A DNA stretch of 11,092 nucleotides from Cephalothrix spiralis (taxonomy: Eukaryota; Nemertea; Palaeonemertea; Archinemertea; Cephalotrichidae), in contig JAUCNG010382036.1 in assembly GCA_032353305.1 (NCBI GenBank), positions 1 to 11,092 on the forward strand. Reading direction: 5' to 3'. The translations under genes and the position numbers were made by a program. The number at the start of each line of letters is the position of its first letter. Position 1 is the stretch's first letter. Positions 1-7,233 of the stretch are shown here, in pieces. The notes beneath the pieces are model-generated. The model saw nothing but the letters and a program-made list of their open reading frames with translations, made no database searches and was not told where the DNA came from.

Positions 1-783
1 ATTTAGATTCTATAACTGAGACTTATATCCCCTATGCATGGACAAGAATAACGTCTATAGTAATTATAAGTCTATGGAGTTACCGACTGATTAACTGGCA
101 AGATATTTATCAAAACTGGTAATGCGCCCGCAAATTTCAATATAGCAGGCCAAGTCATCCCATATTAGCTTAGTAAAATTTCTGTAGTTTTTTTGAGTCT
201 GCGTTTTTTGTCGGCAGGATAAATTGTAGCTTAGTATCGAAAAGTAATGCCAGATCCGTTCGTTTTATGACACGTTTACATTACTTCCATAATGCAACGT
301 AACGTGGTAAACGTCCTCTTCACTTATATGGCGGAAGTCAGATGGACTTCTCGAGACAGACGGTCCGCTTGCTCGAGCATTTACCCGTATGCCCTTCACT
401 CTTAATTATATACCGATTAAAGTGGTTAACCCCAGCGTCCCGCTCCAGGTATTTAACCTGACCGAGCCACCCGGGAGGCATGTTCACGCCAAGGAATTTG
501 TCCAAGATTCTTCAGGATGGAAAGTGGTTTAAGCCTGTGTCTCGATCACGGTACCTCTTGCATCGACGCTCAAAGCTCTACCACCTTCGCCGCCTCTCGC
601 ATTCTACAAATATGATTTGTACATGTATTTGCTACACAAATGTTGTATTTTTAACCGAACTTTTTAGACTACATTGTATTTGTTAAATAAGTATAAGACT
701 GAATTTAAAAAAAGGTGCAATCATGAATTCTGCTGTATTAGTTTTCAAAAACCTCTACAACCCTCATTTTCTTTTACTTTTAG
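1..783. other. Upstream non-coding or intronic stretch
   Basis: No SRCR-coding sequence is visible before the acceptor at 782-783. The stretch would be the 3' part of the intron that splits SRCR-1, whose first half must lie outside the window. The section from about 310 to 600 is richer in G+C than its surroundings and contains a probable retrotransposon pol remnant, annotated separately. The end has a good polypyrimidine tract (about 763-781) before the splice acceptor. I see no promoter or first exon here. Confidence 0.6.
311..532 (+). pseudogene. Possible Ty3/gypsy-like pol fragment (protease-RT linker region)
   Basis: A stop-free frame runs from the codon at 311 to a TAA at 530-532, about 73 codons. 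It contains the segments 'DGLLE', 'LARAF' and 'IPIKVVNPS' in that order. In Ty3/gypsy-type Pol proteins the region between the aspartic protease and the reverse transcriptase often reads 'GLL...ARxLV...(V/I)PI+VxNPS'. Order and spacing agree, but the match is from memory of the family and is short. Neither the protease active site nor an RT motif is present, so this would be a dead fragment. It sits in the most G+C-rich part of the first 800 bases, as expected for foreign coding sequence. A chance open frame remains possible. Confidence 0.35.
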
Positions 784-982
784 GAAGGGTTTTTCGGTGG
801 AGTAACTTTGAAATACAATTCATACGGGAAAGGAAGTGGAAAAGTCTGGACAAATATGTTATCATGCACTGGAAAGGAGCAGTCGATGGACCAATGCCCA
901 CAGCGAACATGGTCTGAATCAACAACCACATCAATATGTGGCAAGCATCTGAGAGATGCCGCTGTGCATTGCTATGGACCAG
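784..982 (+). CDS. SRCR-1, C-terminal half exon
   Basis: The exon follows a pyrimidine-rich acceptor (ttttacttttag) and ends at CCAG|gtaatg. It is phase 0 at the start and phase 1 at the end. The translation opens EGFFGGV and continues with the SRCR core 'YGKGSGKVW', a variant of the consensus GxGxGPIWL. It has four cysteines in the right order: LSC, DQC, SIC and the final AVHC in the 'DAAVHC' motif. This matches the second half of an SRCR domain: from the Gly of EG to the first Cys it is 27 residues, the same as in SRCR-7. The intron lies just before the Leu/Glu codon of the 'CRxLG' motif. The N-terminal half (the GTVC part) must be upstream of the window. Substituted positions include Thr for the usual Leu after the Trp. 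Confidence 0.85.
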
Positions 983-1747
983 GTAATGATTTATATAAGA
1001 CGACCGCCAATTGTAGTTGGGCAACATACCTTAATGTCTCGTGTAAACTCCGCACTTTTTTACCAAATTGTGTGGCAAAAGTTGGGGTGCGGAGTATACA
1101 AGGGTACAGGATTTTTAGATTTTTTTCCAAACCTCCAGGCACTTGGAAATTCATTAGTTTTGTTGCATTCAAATTAAAATAGCTCTCCGACGGATCATCG
1201 GATCTTCTTGACATTTGGCAGGTCTCTTCCTTATAAGATTGTCTAGGATGGATCCTCGTAGTTTTTCGATATACATGTATTTAATATTTTTTGTAAAATA
1301 AGAAATTTTATGTTGAAGAGAAAAAAACAGTTTATATCAAAATAACTTCGATGTCAAATTTCTCATAAATTATTTAAGATATCGAAAAACTACGAGGATC
1401 CATTCTAGACAATCTTATAAGGAAGAGACCTGCGAAATTTCAAGAGGCTCCGATGATCCGTCTGAGAGCTATTTTAATTTGAATGCAACTAAACTGATAA
1501 ATTTCCGAGTGCCTTAAAATTGACATTTTGCAATTTTAATCAACCAACCAACCGTATGATAGGAAGAATACAAACTGTGTTTTTAGGGATTTCCTCAACA
1601 TGTAGCAACGAAATTTTTACACGAAAATGATCCTCTTAACTAAAGGAATAATTATATGCAATAAAAAAAAATCAAAATTTGCATGCTATCTGCGTGTACA
1701 TACCTTAAAAATCTGATTTATAATTTTTATTCTATGATTTATTTTAG
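983..1747 (+). other. Intron between SRCR-1 and SRCR-2
   Basis: It begins gtaatg and ends in tttattttag. About half of it is the foldback element at 1137-1514. The rest is AT-rich with no coding signal. Open frames that read through the donor near 983 are intron read-through, not extra coding sequence. Confidence 0.8.
1137..1514. mobile_element. Foldback (long-TIR MITE-like) element
   Basis: The arm 1137-1272 is repeated in inverted orientation at 1379-1514. I count about ten mismatches over 136 bases and no gaps. The outer ends read aggcact(t/c)ggaaatt and the inner ends cctcgtagtttttcgatat. The 106-base centre keeps weaker inverted similarity: aagaaattttatgttgaag near 1301 pairs with the complement of the segment near 1350. 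The whole element can therefore fold into a hairpin with a small tip. No transposase frame is present, so it is non-autonomous. I could not see a convincing target-site duplication. The high arm identity suggests a young element or one maintained by conversion. Confidence 0.85.
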
Positions 1748-2080
1748 TGCGTCTTTCCAATCGAACACATACTGCCAATGTATCAGCAGGAGCCCTTGAA
1801 GTTCAGAATGCGAATGGAACCTGGGTACCAGTCTGCGGCTACAATTTCACAAAGGCGATGGCTCGACAGGCTTGCGAAGAATTAGGCTATTACGACGGTA
1901 GCCCTATATGCTGTTCCGCTTTCGGACGTAAATATTATAATTGGCACAAAAATATATCAGTTCAACTAGAGTGTGATAATCCGATAAAAACAATAGCAAA
2001 TTGCCGTCAACTTGATGAGTGTCCGTCCGAAATGTATGTATCAGTTGCCTGTATGCGATCTAATTATGCCGGGAATTTCT
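1748..2080 (+). CDS. SRCR-2 exon, divergent and glycosylation-rich
   Basis: This 333-base exon is phase 1 at both ends, from attttag|TG to TTCT|gtaagt. With the G carried over it opens VRLSNRT. The domain landmarks are GTWVPVC (for GxWGTVC), MARQACEELGYYDG (for VVCRxLGYxGG), VQLEC, IANC, DEC and VSVAC, giving the six group A cysteines. It also has an unusual adjacent pair, 'ICCS', after the LGY motif and a last Cys-less TTC just before the donor. The usual GxGxGPIWL stretch is replaced by 'KYYNWHKNIS'. Five N-glycosylation sequons occur: NRT, NVS, NGT, NFT and NIS. It is the least canonical complete domain of the array, but open, in phase and with intact splice sites, so it looks functional. 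Confidence 0.85.
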
Positions 2081-2200
2081 GTAAGTATTCTGTAATTAAT
2101 ATCATATAGTGACCACTTATATTGTGAATTTTTAAAGCATAGACTAACATAGACACTGCATATCAATCTGTCGTTCATCCAAGTTAAGCGAATCCATCAA

Positions 2201-2440
2201 GTGCTGCCACCTGGTGAAGGATATGTGGTAATAATAATTTAGTCCGTGTCTATTATGTTTTATTAAATTTGAAATAGTTAAAACAGACTTCTCTTGACAT
2301 GATTAATTCTTTAAAAATATTTTAGTTTTTACTACTTGAGATTATTTCTCAGAAAATTTACATTAAAATTTTTGTTTGTTGAATTACAACTTCGTCGTAA
2401 TAATGCCTACATTACCACATATCCTTCATCAGGAGGTGCT
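2201..2440. mobile_element. Short element with terminal inverted repeats
   Basis: The segment at 2201-2232 ends in tgaaggatatgtggtaat. The complement of that 18-base stretch occurs at 2411-2428. Flanking sequence extends the match imperfectly outward (cacctggtgaag against cacctcctgatgaag). The 178 bases between are AT-rich with no open frame. This is the form of a small non-autonomous DNA transposon. Its precise ends and any target-site duplication are not evident. The motif catatccttc recurs just outside at about 2442, so the right edge may be more complex. Confidence 0.55.
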
Positions 2441-2574
2441 ACATATCCTTCTCCTCGTTGTTGAGATAATATTCACTAGCAATAACGGTTAAGTGGGTCA
2501 AGGTTGTTACGGTCTGCTGGAAATCTCATTCGTGTTCAAGAACAACGATGGGAATTGGTCATCAAATTCGTAAA

Positions 2575-2600
2575 AGAGGGTGTACATGGGGTATACCGGG
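2575..2600 (+). repeat. Dispersed 26-base repeat, copy 1
   Basis: The 26 bases here recur in inverted orientation at 7956-7981 with one difference (25 of 26 match). The core is catggggtataccggg. Such a match 5.4 kb away is unlikely by chance and probably marks two remnants of one transposon family. Confidence 0.6.
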
Positions 2601-3224
2601 AAGAGATTTTATGGGCCACCAGTCCCGTTTTTTCTAAAATAATGATTCCGTTTCGGATTTTTACGAAATTTTGGTTTCGGCATGGGCTCTGGGCAGACTG
2701 ATTTCTATGGTACGGTCAGCGTTTTTTCGATTTCCTCTGGTTATGGCTGCGGGAACAATAAGAAAAGTGAGCACGGGCTGCGGGCAGATGCTTGAAACAT
2801 TCTGGATCACATGAAAAATGTCATATACAAATGTGTGCATTTTGCATACATTTAAAAGAGTTTCGCCACCTAAAAATAGAAGCTAAACAGTACTTTTTAT
2901 TTTTTAATGCGTATTTGATTGTTTTCATACTGTTTTTTTTGCGATAAAGTTCCGGGCACGGTTTTTTCGAAAATTATGCTTCTGGGTCCCGGTTTTAGAC
3001 CTCACGGGCACCACTCTGGAATTTAATGCCAAAAGCATATGTGGCTGCTGAACAACAATGGGAATGGATTTTCTGAATAATAGGGGGAATGTTGTTTTGG
3101 AGCACCCATTGAAACGGCGTGTAACAATAGCAACGGCCCATATTCGAAAACACCCATGGATTTGTTATGTATATCTTAAACTAATCTATAATTTAAAGAA
3201 TTTTGTCCGATTTTAATTTTACAG

Positions 3225-3557
3225 CTACATATAAATTTGGTGTGGAAAAACAAATTGATCAATCAGGACGAGTCATAGTCAATTACCTTGGTATTAAGGG
3301 CCGTGTTTGTGATACAGGCTGGTCTGGGGCAGCAGCGCGGGTCGTGTGCCGTACACAAGGGTATCAGAATGGGATGGTATACAGTCATTCTCATTCATCG
3401 TCGAGATATTATTGGCACCACGATGATCCCTATTTAGTGAATAATGTTCAATGCCGAGGGACAGAGACTGATTTAAGTCAATGTACTTTTGATGGACCGA
3501 CCAAATTAGGAAATTGCTCTGGAAATGATGCTGGGTACTTATGTTATAACACTGGAG
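3225..3557 (+). CDS. SRCR-3 exon with His/Tyr-rich insertion
   Basis: This 333-base exon runs from ttttacag|CT to GGAG|gtgagt and is phase 1 on both sides. The landmarks are GRVIVNY, GRVCDTGW (for GTVCDDGW), ARVVCRTQGYQNG, VNNVQC, DLSQC, GNC and GYLCYNTGG, giving six group A cysteines. Between CRTQG and VQC the loop is 32 residues, against 27 in SRCR-1, 4, 5, 6 and 7. The extra part is rich in Ser, His, Tyr and Asp ('SHSHSSSRYYWHHDD') and replaces the conserved GxGxGPIWL. The Trp of GKWGTVC is also lost (GIKGRVC). One sequon (NCS) is present. Splice sites and frame are intact. Confidence 0.88.
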
Positions 3558-4511
3558 GTGAGTACATCATTTGATAAAGTAAATATATCCGATAAGCCTA
3601 ATTATTGAACATTATAATCACGTCACGGTGGTATTTTGAGGGTCGAAATTTTTCGGAGCGGGTCAGAAAAACGACCGGTGTGGATGATTAGCCCATCCAT
3701 AGTACTAATACCTAATGGTAATTTTAAAATCGGCCAATCGGTGCGATTTGAGAAAAATCGATATTTACAAAAAATTGGCGCTTCGAAGACTTCAAAAAGA
3801 GATAGAAAAAAAATATTGGTATTTTTAAGTCCTTGGGCCTGAAAACCAATGGGATAGGTCAAGGATCCATGTTCCTAACCCAATTAGCTTCCGAGTTATG
3901 AGTGATCATGCTGTGTACAAATTTGCGCATTTTTGAACACTCATAATTCGGAAAATTATTGGGTTAGGAACATGGAACCTTGACCTACCCCATGGTTTTC
4001 GGGCCCAAGGAATTCAAAAATACCAATATTTTTTTTCTATCTCTTTTTGAAGTCTTCGAAGCGCCAATTTTTTTGTAAATATCGATTTTTCTCAAATCGC
4101 ACCGATTGGCCGATTTTAAATTTTTTAGGTATTAGCACTATGGATGGCTAATCATCCACACTGGTCGTTATTCTGACTCACTCCGAAAAACTTTCAACCC
4201 TCAAAAATATGCGCACTAGAATATCTATATTGACTATATTGGTCCTAGGGACACCAGAAGATCTAACATTTGATAATATCAATTTAAGCCTCCGTTTTAC
4301 CTACAGTATTATTAAATCTTTACGAGGGTCTAGAACTGAGGAAAAGGGGGCCCTGTTAACTGTTTTCGGACTTATTGCAACCATTTTACGTTTTCGGCAA
4401 AATATTCGACTGTAACCGTAAGATAGTCGAAGAAAAATCCGTCAGTTTTACATTTTTTTCTTCCAATGTGTTTTTTCCCGTATGTAAATTACTTATGTTT
4501 ATATTTTTCAG
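3558..4511 (+). other. Intron between SRCR-3 and SRCR-4
   Basis: It begins gtgagt and ends in tatttttcag. Some 60 percent is the foldback element at 3634-4207. The remaining part, 4210-4500, is AT-rich; the short open frame starting near 4209 shows no recognisable protein similarity. Confidence 0.75.
3634..4207. mobile_element. Large near-palindromic foldback element
   Basis: The arm 3634-3904 is mirrored by 3938-4207, with a centre of only 33 bases. Shared landmarks in both arms, in inverted order, are ttttgagggt, gtgtggatgattagc, aaaatcggcca, aatcgatatttac, agacttcaaaaagagatag and ttaggaacatgg. Arms differ by scattered substitutions and small indels. The element is bounded by ta at 3632-3633 and ta at 4208-4209, as expected of a Tc1/mariner-type TA insertion, though two bases can match by chance. 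There is no transposase gene. Transcribed as part of the pre-mRNA it would form a hairpin stem of about 270 bp. Confidence 0.88.
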
Positions 4512-4853
4512 GAATCCAATATAGACTAGTTGGAGGCTTTGCTCGTCATGTTGGTCGTGTCGAAATTAAGATTGGTGGAATTTGGGGGACGGTTTGCGGT
4601 ATTTTCTGGGACAGCCGGGATGCTACTGTTTTCTGCAAGTCTCAGGGTTATAATGATGGTGCTGTATCCTATGACCCTTCGTACAGGAATGGTACTGGTA
4701 CAGTTTGGATCAGCCGCGTTTTCTGTAAAGGGGACGAAACCGCTCTTCATGCATGCCCTCATACTGGGTATAATAGTTCATTTGGATCTTCTTATGTGGA
4801 GCGATATTGTAACCGGCACAGGCAGGATGCGGCAGTCTTCTGCTATGATAAAG
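4512..4853 (+). CDS. SRCR-4 exon
   Basis: This 342-base exon runs from tatttttcag|GA to AAAG|gtaaga and is phase 1 on both sides. It is a textbook group A SRCR domain: YRLVGG, HVGRVEIKIGG, WGTVC, SRDATVFCKSQGYNDGA, NGTGTVWISRVFCKGDETALHAC, RYC and QDAAVFCYDKG. Six cysteines are present. The loop before the penultimate Cys is slightly long (SSFGSSYVERYC), which accounts for the 342 bases. Sequons NGT and NSS are present. Its second half is the best reference in the window for the decayed sequence at 5886-5990. Confidence 0.93.
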
Positions 4854-4920
4854 GTAAGACCAGGACCTAAGGACCTAATATCTAGAATTTTGTAAAGCCT
4901 CCGACACTGATGAAACTTAT

Positions 4921-5125
4921 TTAGGGGGAGGGGGGTTGACCCCCTAATTTCGCGCTCCGTGAATTGGGAAAATCAGCTTAACCTGATCGTGAATTGCCGT
5001 AATCTGACTAACGTGATCCGTGAAATCCACTATACCCGTGTTTCGCGAATTAAGCCCTTTTTACATTTTCGAGAAAGCCACCTCTTACATACCGTGATTC
5101 GTAGAACGCTCGGGAATCGTGAATG
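4921..5125 (+). repeat. CGTGA-rich quasi-repetitive section
   Basis: The word cgtga occurs six times (4958, 4988, 5012, 5019, 5093 and 5118), often as cgtgaatt or ccgtga. The intervals are irregular, so this is not a clean tandem array. It starts with a G-rich run followed by its complement (gggggttgaccccc, about 4931-4944), which could form a small hairpin. It is probably an old element fragment; I cannot assign a family. Confidence 0.3.
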
Positions 5126-5436
5126 TTAAAATGAATTTTATGGAAAAATTTTACTATGATTTCGATAAACATTTAAAGTGCCAATACGGTCGCAAAATTC
5201 CGCCAGCCATAATGACCGGTTCAAGATTTCGCTGTGCTGTGACGTAACTTTAAGATATATTAATGATTTAAGATTTATGAATGATCAATGTAATTCAGAA
5301 TTTTCCTAGGTTGCTGGCAGCACTTCAAGTCCACTCAAGTTAGAAAAGTATGAAGAAAAATGACTCTTCAGGATAGGCCTATAAATTTGCATTCTAGTCG
5401 CCTATATTTTCTTTTTTCTTAAGAGATGTTTGATTG

Positions 5437-5685
5437 GGTTCTAGGACAATTTGTCCCAGGACAATTCGCCACTGGACAATTGTCCCCAGGACAATTTGCC
5501 CCGAGACAACTTGCCCCCGAGACAATTTGCCACGAGAAAAATTGACCCGGGACAATTTTTTGGATAACATTCTAGTCATCTGGGGGCAAATTGTCTCAGA
5601 TTCAAATTGTCTCGGGGCAAATTGTCCTGGGGGCTAATTGTCTCGGGGGGGGGGTAAATTGTCCCGGGCGAATTGTCCTGATACC
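5437..5685. mobile_element. Foldback element with tandem-repeat arms and 9-bp TSD
   Basis: The left arm (5437 to about 5560) is a chain of roughly 15-base units of the type ccaggacaatttgcc. The right arm (about 5580-5685) is the same unit inverted, ggggcaaattgtctc. The outermost bases form a terminal inverted repeat: ggttctaggacaatt on the left and the complement of the right end, ggtatcaggacaatt, with 12 of 15 matching. Immediately outside both ends lies the identical 9-mer gtttgattg, at 5428-5436 and 5686-5694. This is what a target-site duplication looks like. Drosophila FB elements have the same build: long inverted repeats made of short tandem repeats, with 9-bp duplications. Mutator-like elements also duplicate 9 bp. 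No coding frame is present; the five-residue-period open frames are artefacts of the repeat. Confidence 0.85.
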
Positions 5686-5731
5686 GTTTGATTGACCATA
5701 AACCTATCAACGTTTTTTTAATTTTTTCCAG

Positions 5732-5885
5732 CTCGATTGAATCTACTACCGAGACTTAGTTATGGTACTGTTGAAGTTTATAAAGATGCGAAGTGGGGTA
5801 CTGTCTGCTCTGACAGTTGGGACGACAGTGATGCCACAGTTATTTGTACCGAATTGGGATATAAATATGGATTGGCCGTTCCTAG
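5732..5885 (+). CDS. SRCR-5, N-terminal part exon
   Basis: The exon begins after a strong acceptor (ttttttccag) in phase 1 and ends at CCTAG|gtaaca in phase 2. With the carried G it reads ARLNLLPRLSYGTVEVY, then AKWGTVCSDSWDDSDATVICTELGYKYG. It carries the first two cysteines of the domain. The acidic cluster of SDSWDDSD lies where metal-binding acidic residues sit in characterised SRCR domains. Reading on past 5885 meets TAA at once in this frame, so a splice is needed. The matching acceptor is at 6711-6712: the joined exons (154+167 = 321 bases) keep the frame and give exactly 27 residues from the Gly of LGY to the next Cys, as in the uncut domains. An open frame in another register at 5762-5983 is a shadow. 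Confidence 0.85.
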
Positions 5886-5990
5886 GTAACATATTTAAGC
5901 GTGTTTATATGAGCCGCGTTTTTTCACAAGGGAGTCAACCAATAAACCGGCACATGTCCGTTATACATGTACAGAAAATATGACATGATG
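5886..5990 (+). pseudogene. Decayed second half of an SRCR domain inside the intron
   Basis: Directly after the donor of the preceding exon the sequence still resembles the second half of an SRCR domain, out of frame with the exon. The stretch gttt-(4 bases)-gagccgcgtttt at about 5908-5925 matches the SRCR-4 stretch encoding VWISRVF, with an 11-base identical run (agccgcgtttt). Further on, aaggg-(g/a)-aacc and catgtccg correspond to SRCR-4 aaggggacgaaacc and catgccct. In one frame the remnant reads VYMSRVFSQGSQ, against VWISRVFCKGDE. From the domain position of the donor to agccgc there are 25 bases instead of 36, a net loss that breaks the frame. Two TAA triplets also interrupt it, and the cysteine codon is gone. 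Confidence 0.55.
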
Positions 5991-6000
5991 ACGAAAAAAT

Positions 6001-6712
6001 TGGACTGAAGCTGCAAGCGCTATCGCGCGCTCGGCGACCGGGCCTGCTATATCTCCTGTACTTATTCTTAACATATGAGCAAAACGATTTTGTAGTTTTG
6101 TCCATTGGGGTCTACGTAGTCAGGCGTATTAAGAAAATATCATATGCGTATGCGTAGTTGGAGGTTATGGGGTTGCGCATGTGCAATTATGACTAGTAAA
6201 CCTTTAATAACTATATAGGTAACGGTTGTTTTAAGGCCATAAATGAACTGTAGACAGAACAAAGTATGCATCATACCAAAAGCTACTGTTATTTGAAAGA
6301 TATGCGCTTGCGCAGCTCTTACAATTTAACTTTGTATGTGCATAGCTCGGACCCTGGGTGAACGCAAAATTATACTCCCCTTGACAATTTTCGTTTCAGT
6401 GAGAAATCTCTTAAAAAACTTGGGTTAGAATTTCATGTAATTAGAATATCAAACGTCTTAACTAAATTGTGGCATTATCACAATAATAAAACACGTGGAA
6501 GCTTTGTTTTAAGGACATTGTGTCCTTAAGGCACGCTCATGCTAACAATCATAATTATGTAAATTAATCTTATGCTTATCTTATGAGTCTTATGACATTG
6601 TCTTGTGTTGACATTCTGTCTATCATGTTTATAAATAAATCCAAAACTGGGCCGATTATTTATGCCTCAACTGTTTATGCTTCAAGTTGTAACGATTATG
6701 CTCCTTTATCAG
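6001..6712 (+). other. Remainder of the intron splitting SRCR-5
   Basis: No coding sequence is seen. A perfect 9-bp hairpin with a three-base loop lies at 6509-6529 (ttaaggaca, ttg, tgtccttaa). The intron ends in ctcctttatcag, an adequate acceptor. An intronic acgcgct-rich patch near 6020-6045 is locally G+C-rich without further recognisable content. Confidence 0.6.
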
Positions 6713-6879
6713 GTCAGCTTTTGGAGCTGTGAATTCGTCCATCCTCATGAGTGGAGTCAAATGCTCCGGAAGTGAGGAGTCGCTCCTAAATTGCAAGCAC
6801 ACTGTAGTAACAGACTCAAAGTGCTCAACTGGATACCAAGCTGGAGCCTACTGTACCATGGATAAAATTATCGACCCAG
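6713..6879 (+). CDS. SRCR-5, C-terminal part exon
   Basis: This 167-base exon is phase 2 at its start (atcag|G) and phase 1 at its end (CCAG|gtaaac). The first G completes the AGG codon left open at 5885. The translation continues SAFGAVNSSILMSGVKCSGS, then ESLLNC, SKC and QAGAYC, the last four cysteines of a group A domain. CSGSEESLLNC is a close match to the consensus CxGxExSLxxC. One sequon (NSS) is present. After the last Cys a linker, TMDKIIDPG, leads into SRCR-6. A frame starting at 6729 is only the part of this exon after a GTG codon; there is no translation start here. Confidence 0.87.
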
Positions 6880-7207
6880 GTAAACAAAATAAATATCAGT
6901 CACAAAGAGAATCGTCGAGATTACCTCGTGTCATGACTTAATTAATGACTTATTTTTATGACTGAGTGATCACTTAAACGGACATGTTCTGCTTTTCAAA
7001 ATTAAATTTGGAGCTACATTGATTTTCCCTAAATCGTATAATAAAAATAGGAGATCCTGTTTGTCCTATATTTGATGAAATTCTGCATTGATTCCTTAAT
7101 TTCTGGCCATATATCTTTTAATTAATACGATTTTTATGAACGTGAGATACTTATAACTACCGGTATTAGTTTTTTTGTGCTACAAGGTGGGCAAAAATAA
7201 TAGTTTT

Positions 7208-7233
7208 AGCTCACTTGGTATACGAAGTGAGCT
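7208..7233. repeat. 9-bp inverted repeat with 8-base loop
   Basis: agctcactt and aagtgagct are perfect complements around ggtatacg. It may be the terminal hairpin of a small transposable element, but the other end was not found. It has no evident link to the splice sites. Confidence 0.5.

Larger units (their letters stand above)
2081..3224 (+). other. Intron between SRCR-2 and SRCR-3
   Basis: It begins gtaagt and ends in a short pyrimidine tract plus acag. It holds the inverted-repeat element at 2201-2440. From about 2570 to 3020 there is a degenerate repetitive section with recurring c-g-g-t-t-t-t-t-t-c-g-like motifs. Two related segments there are catgggctctgggcagactg at 2681-2700 and gcacgggctgcgggcagatg at 2771-2790. 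Short open frames in it resemble no family I know. Confidence 0.7.
4854..5731 (+). other. Intron between SRCR-4 and SRCR-5
   Basis: It begins gtaaga and ends in aattttttccag. The first part holds the CGTGA-rich section, the last part the foldback element at 5437-5685. The piece 5130-5436 is AT-rich; nothing coding is seen in it. Confidence 0.75.

Noticed and set aside
480-686. Open frame containing DGKW, at first sight like the DGKWGTVC motif of an SRCR first half (possibly the missing half of SRCR-1)
   Set aside because: No GTVC, no second Cys, no VVCR motif and no suitable splice donor follow. The similarity is four residues only.
3623-3862. Opposed open frames on both strands of the palindrome
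   Set aside because: They come from the arms of the foldback element, break at arm differences and have no known protein features.
4526-4895. Alternative frames on both strands across SRCR-4
   Set aside because: They overlap a canonical SRCR exon with good splice sites and lack any recognisable domain.
5434-5637. Open frame with a five-residue period (RTICP-like) as a repeat protein
   Set aside because: It is the translation of the about 15-base tandem units of the foldback element, and matching frames occur on the other strand too.
5762-5983. 73-codon open frame as a separate gene
   Set aside because: It is out of register with the SRCR-5 exon over 5762-5885; its last part only reads the decayed SRCR second half in the remnant's own frame.
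6509-6529. Terminator or regulatory hairpin
   Set aside because: A 9-bp stem in the middle of a eukaryotic intron has no such role that the sequence supports; it is noted only as a palindrome.
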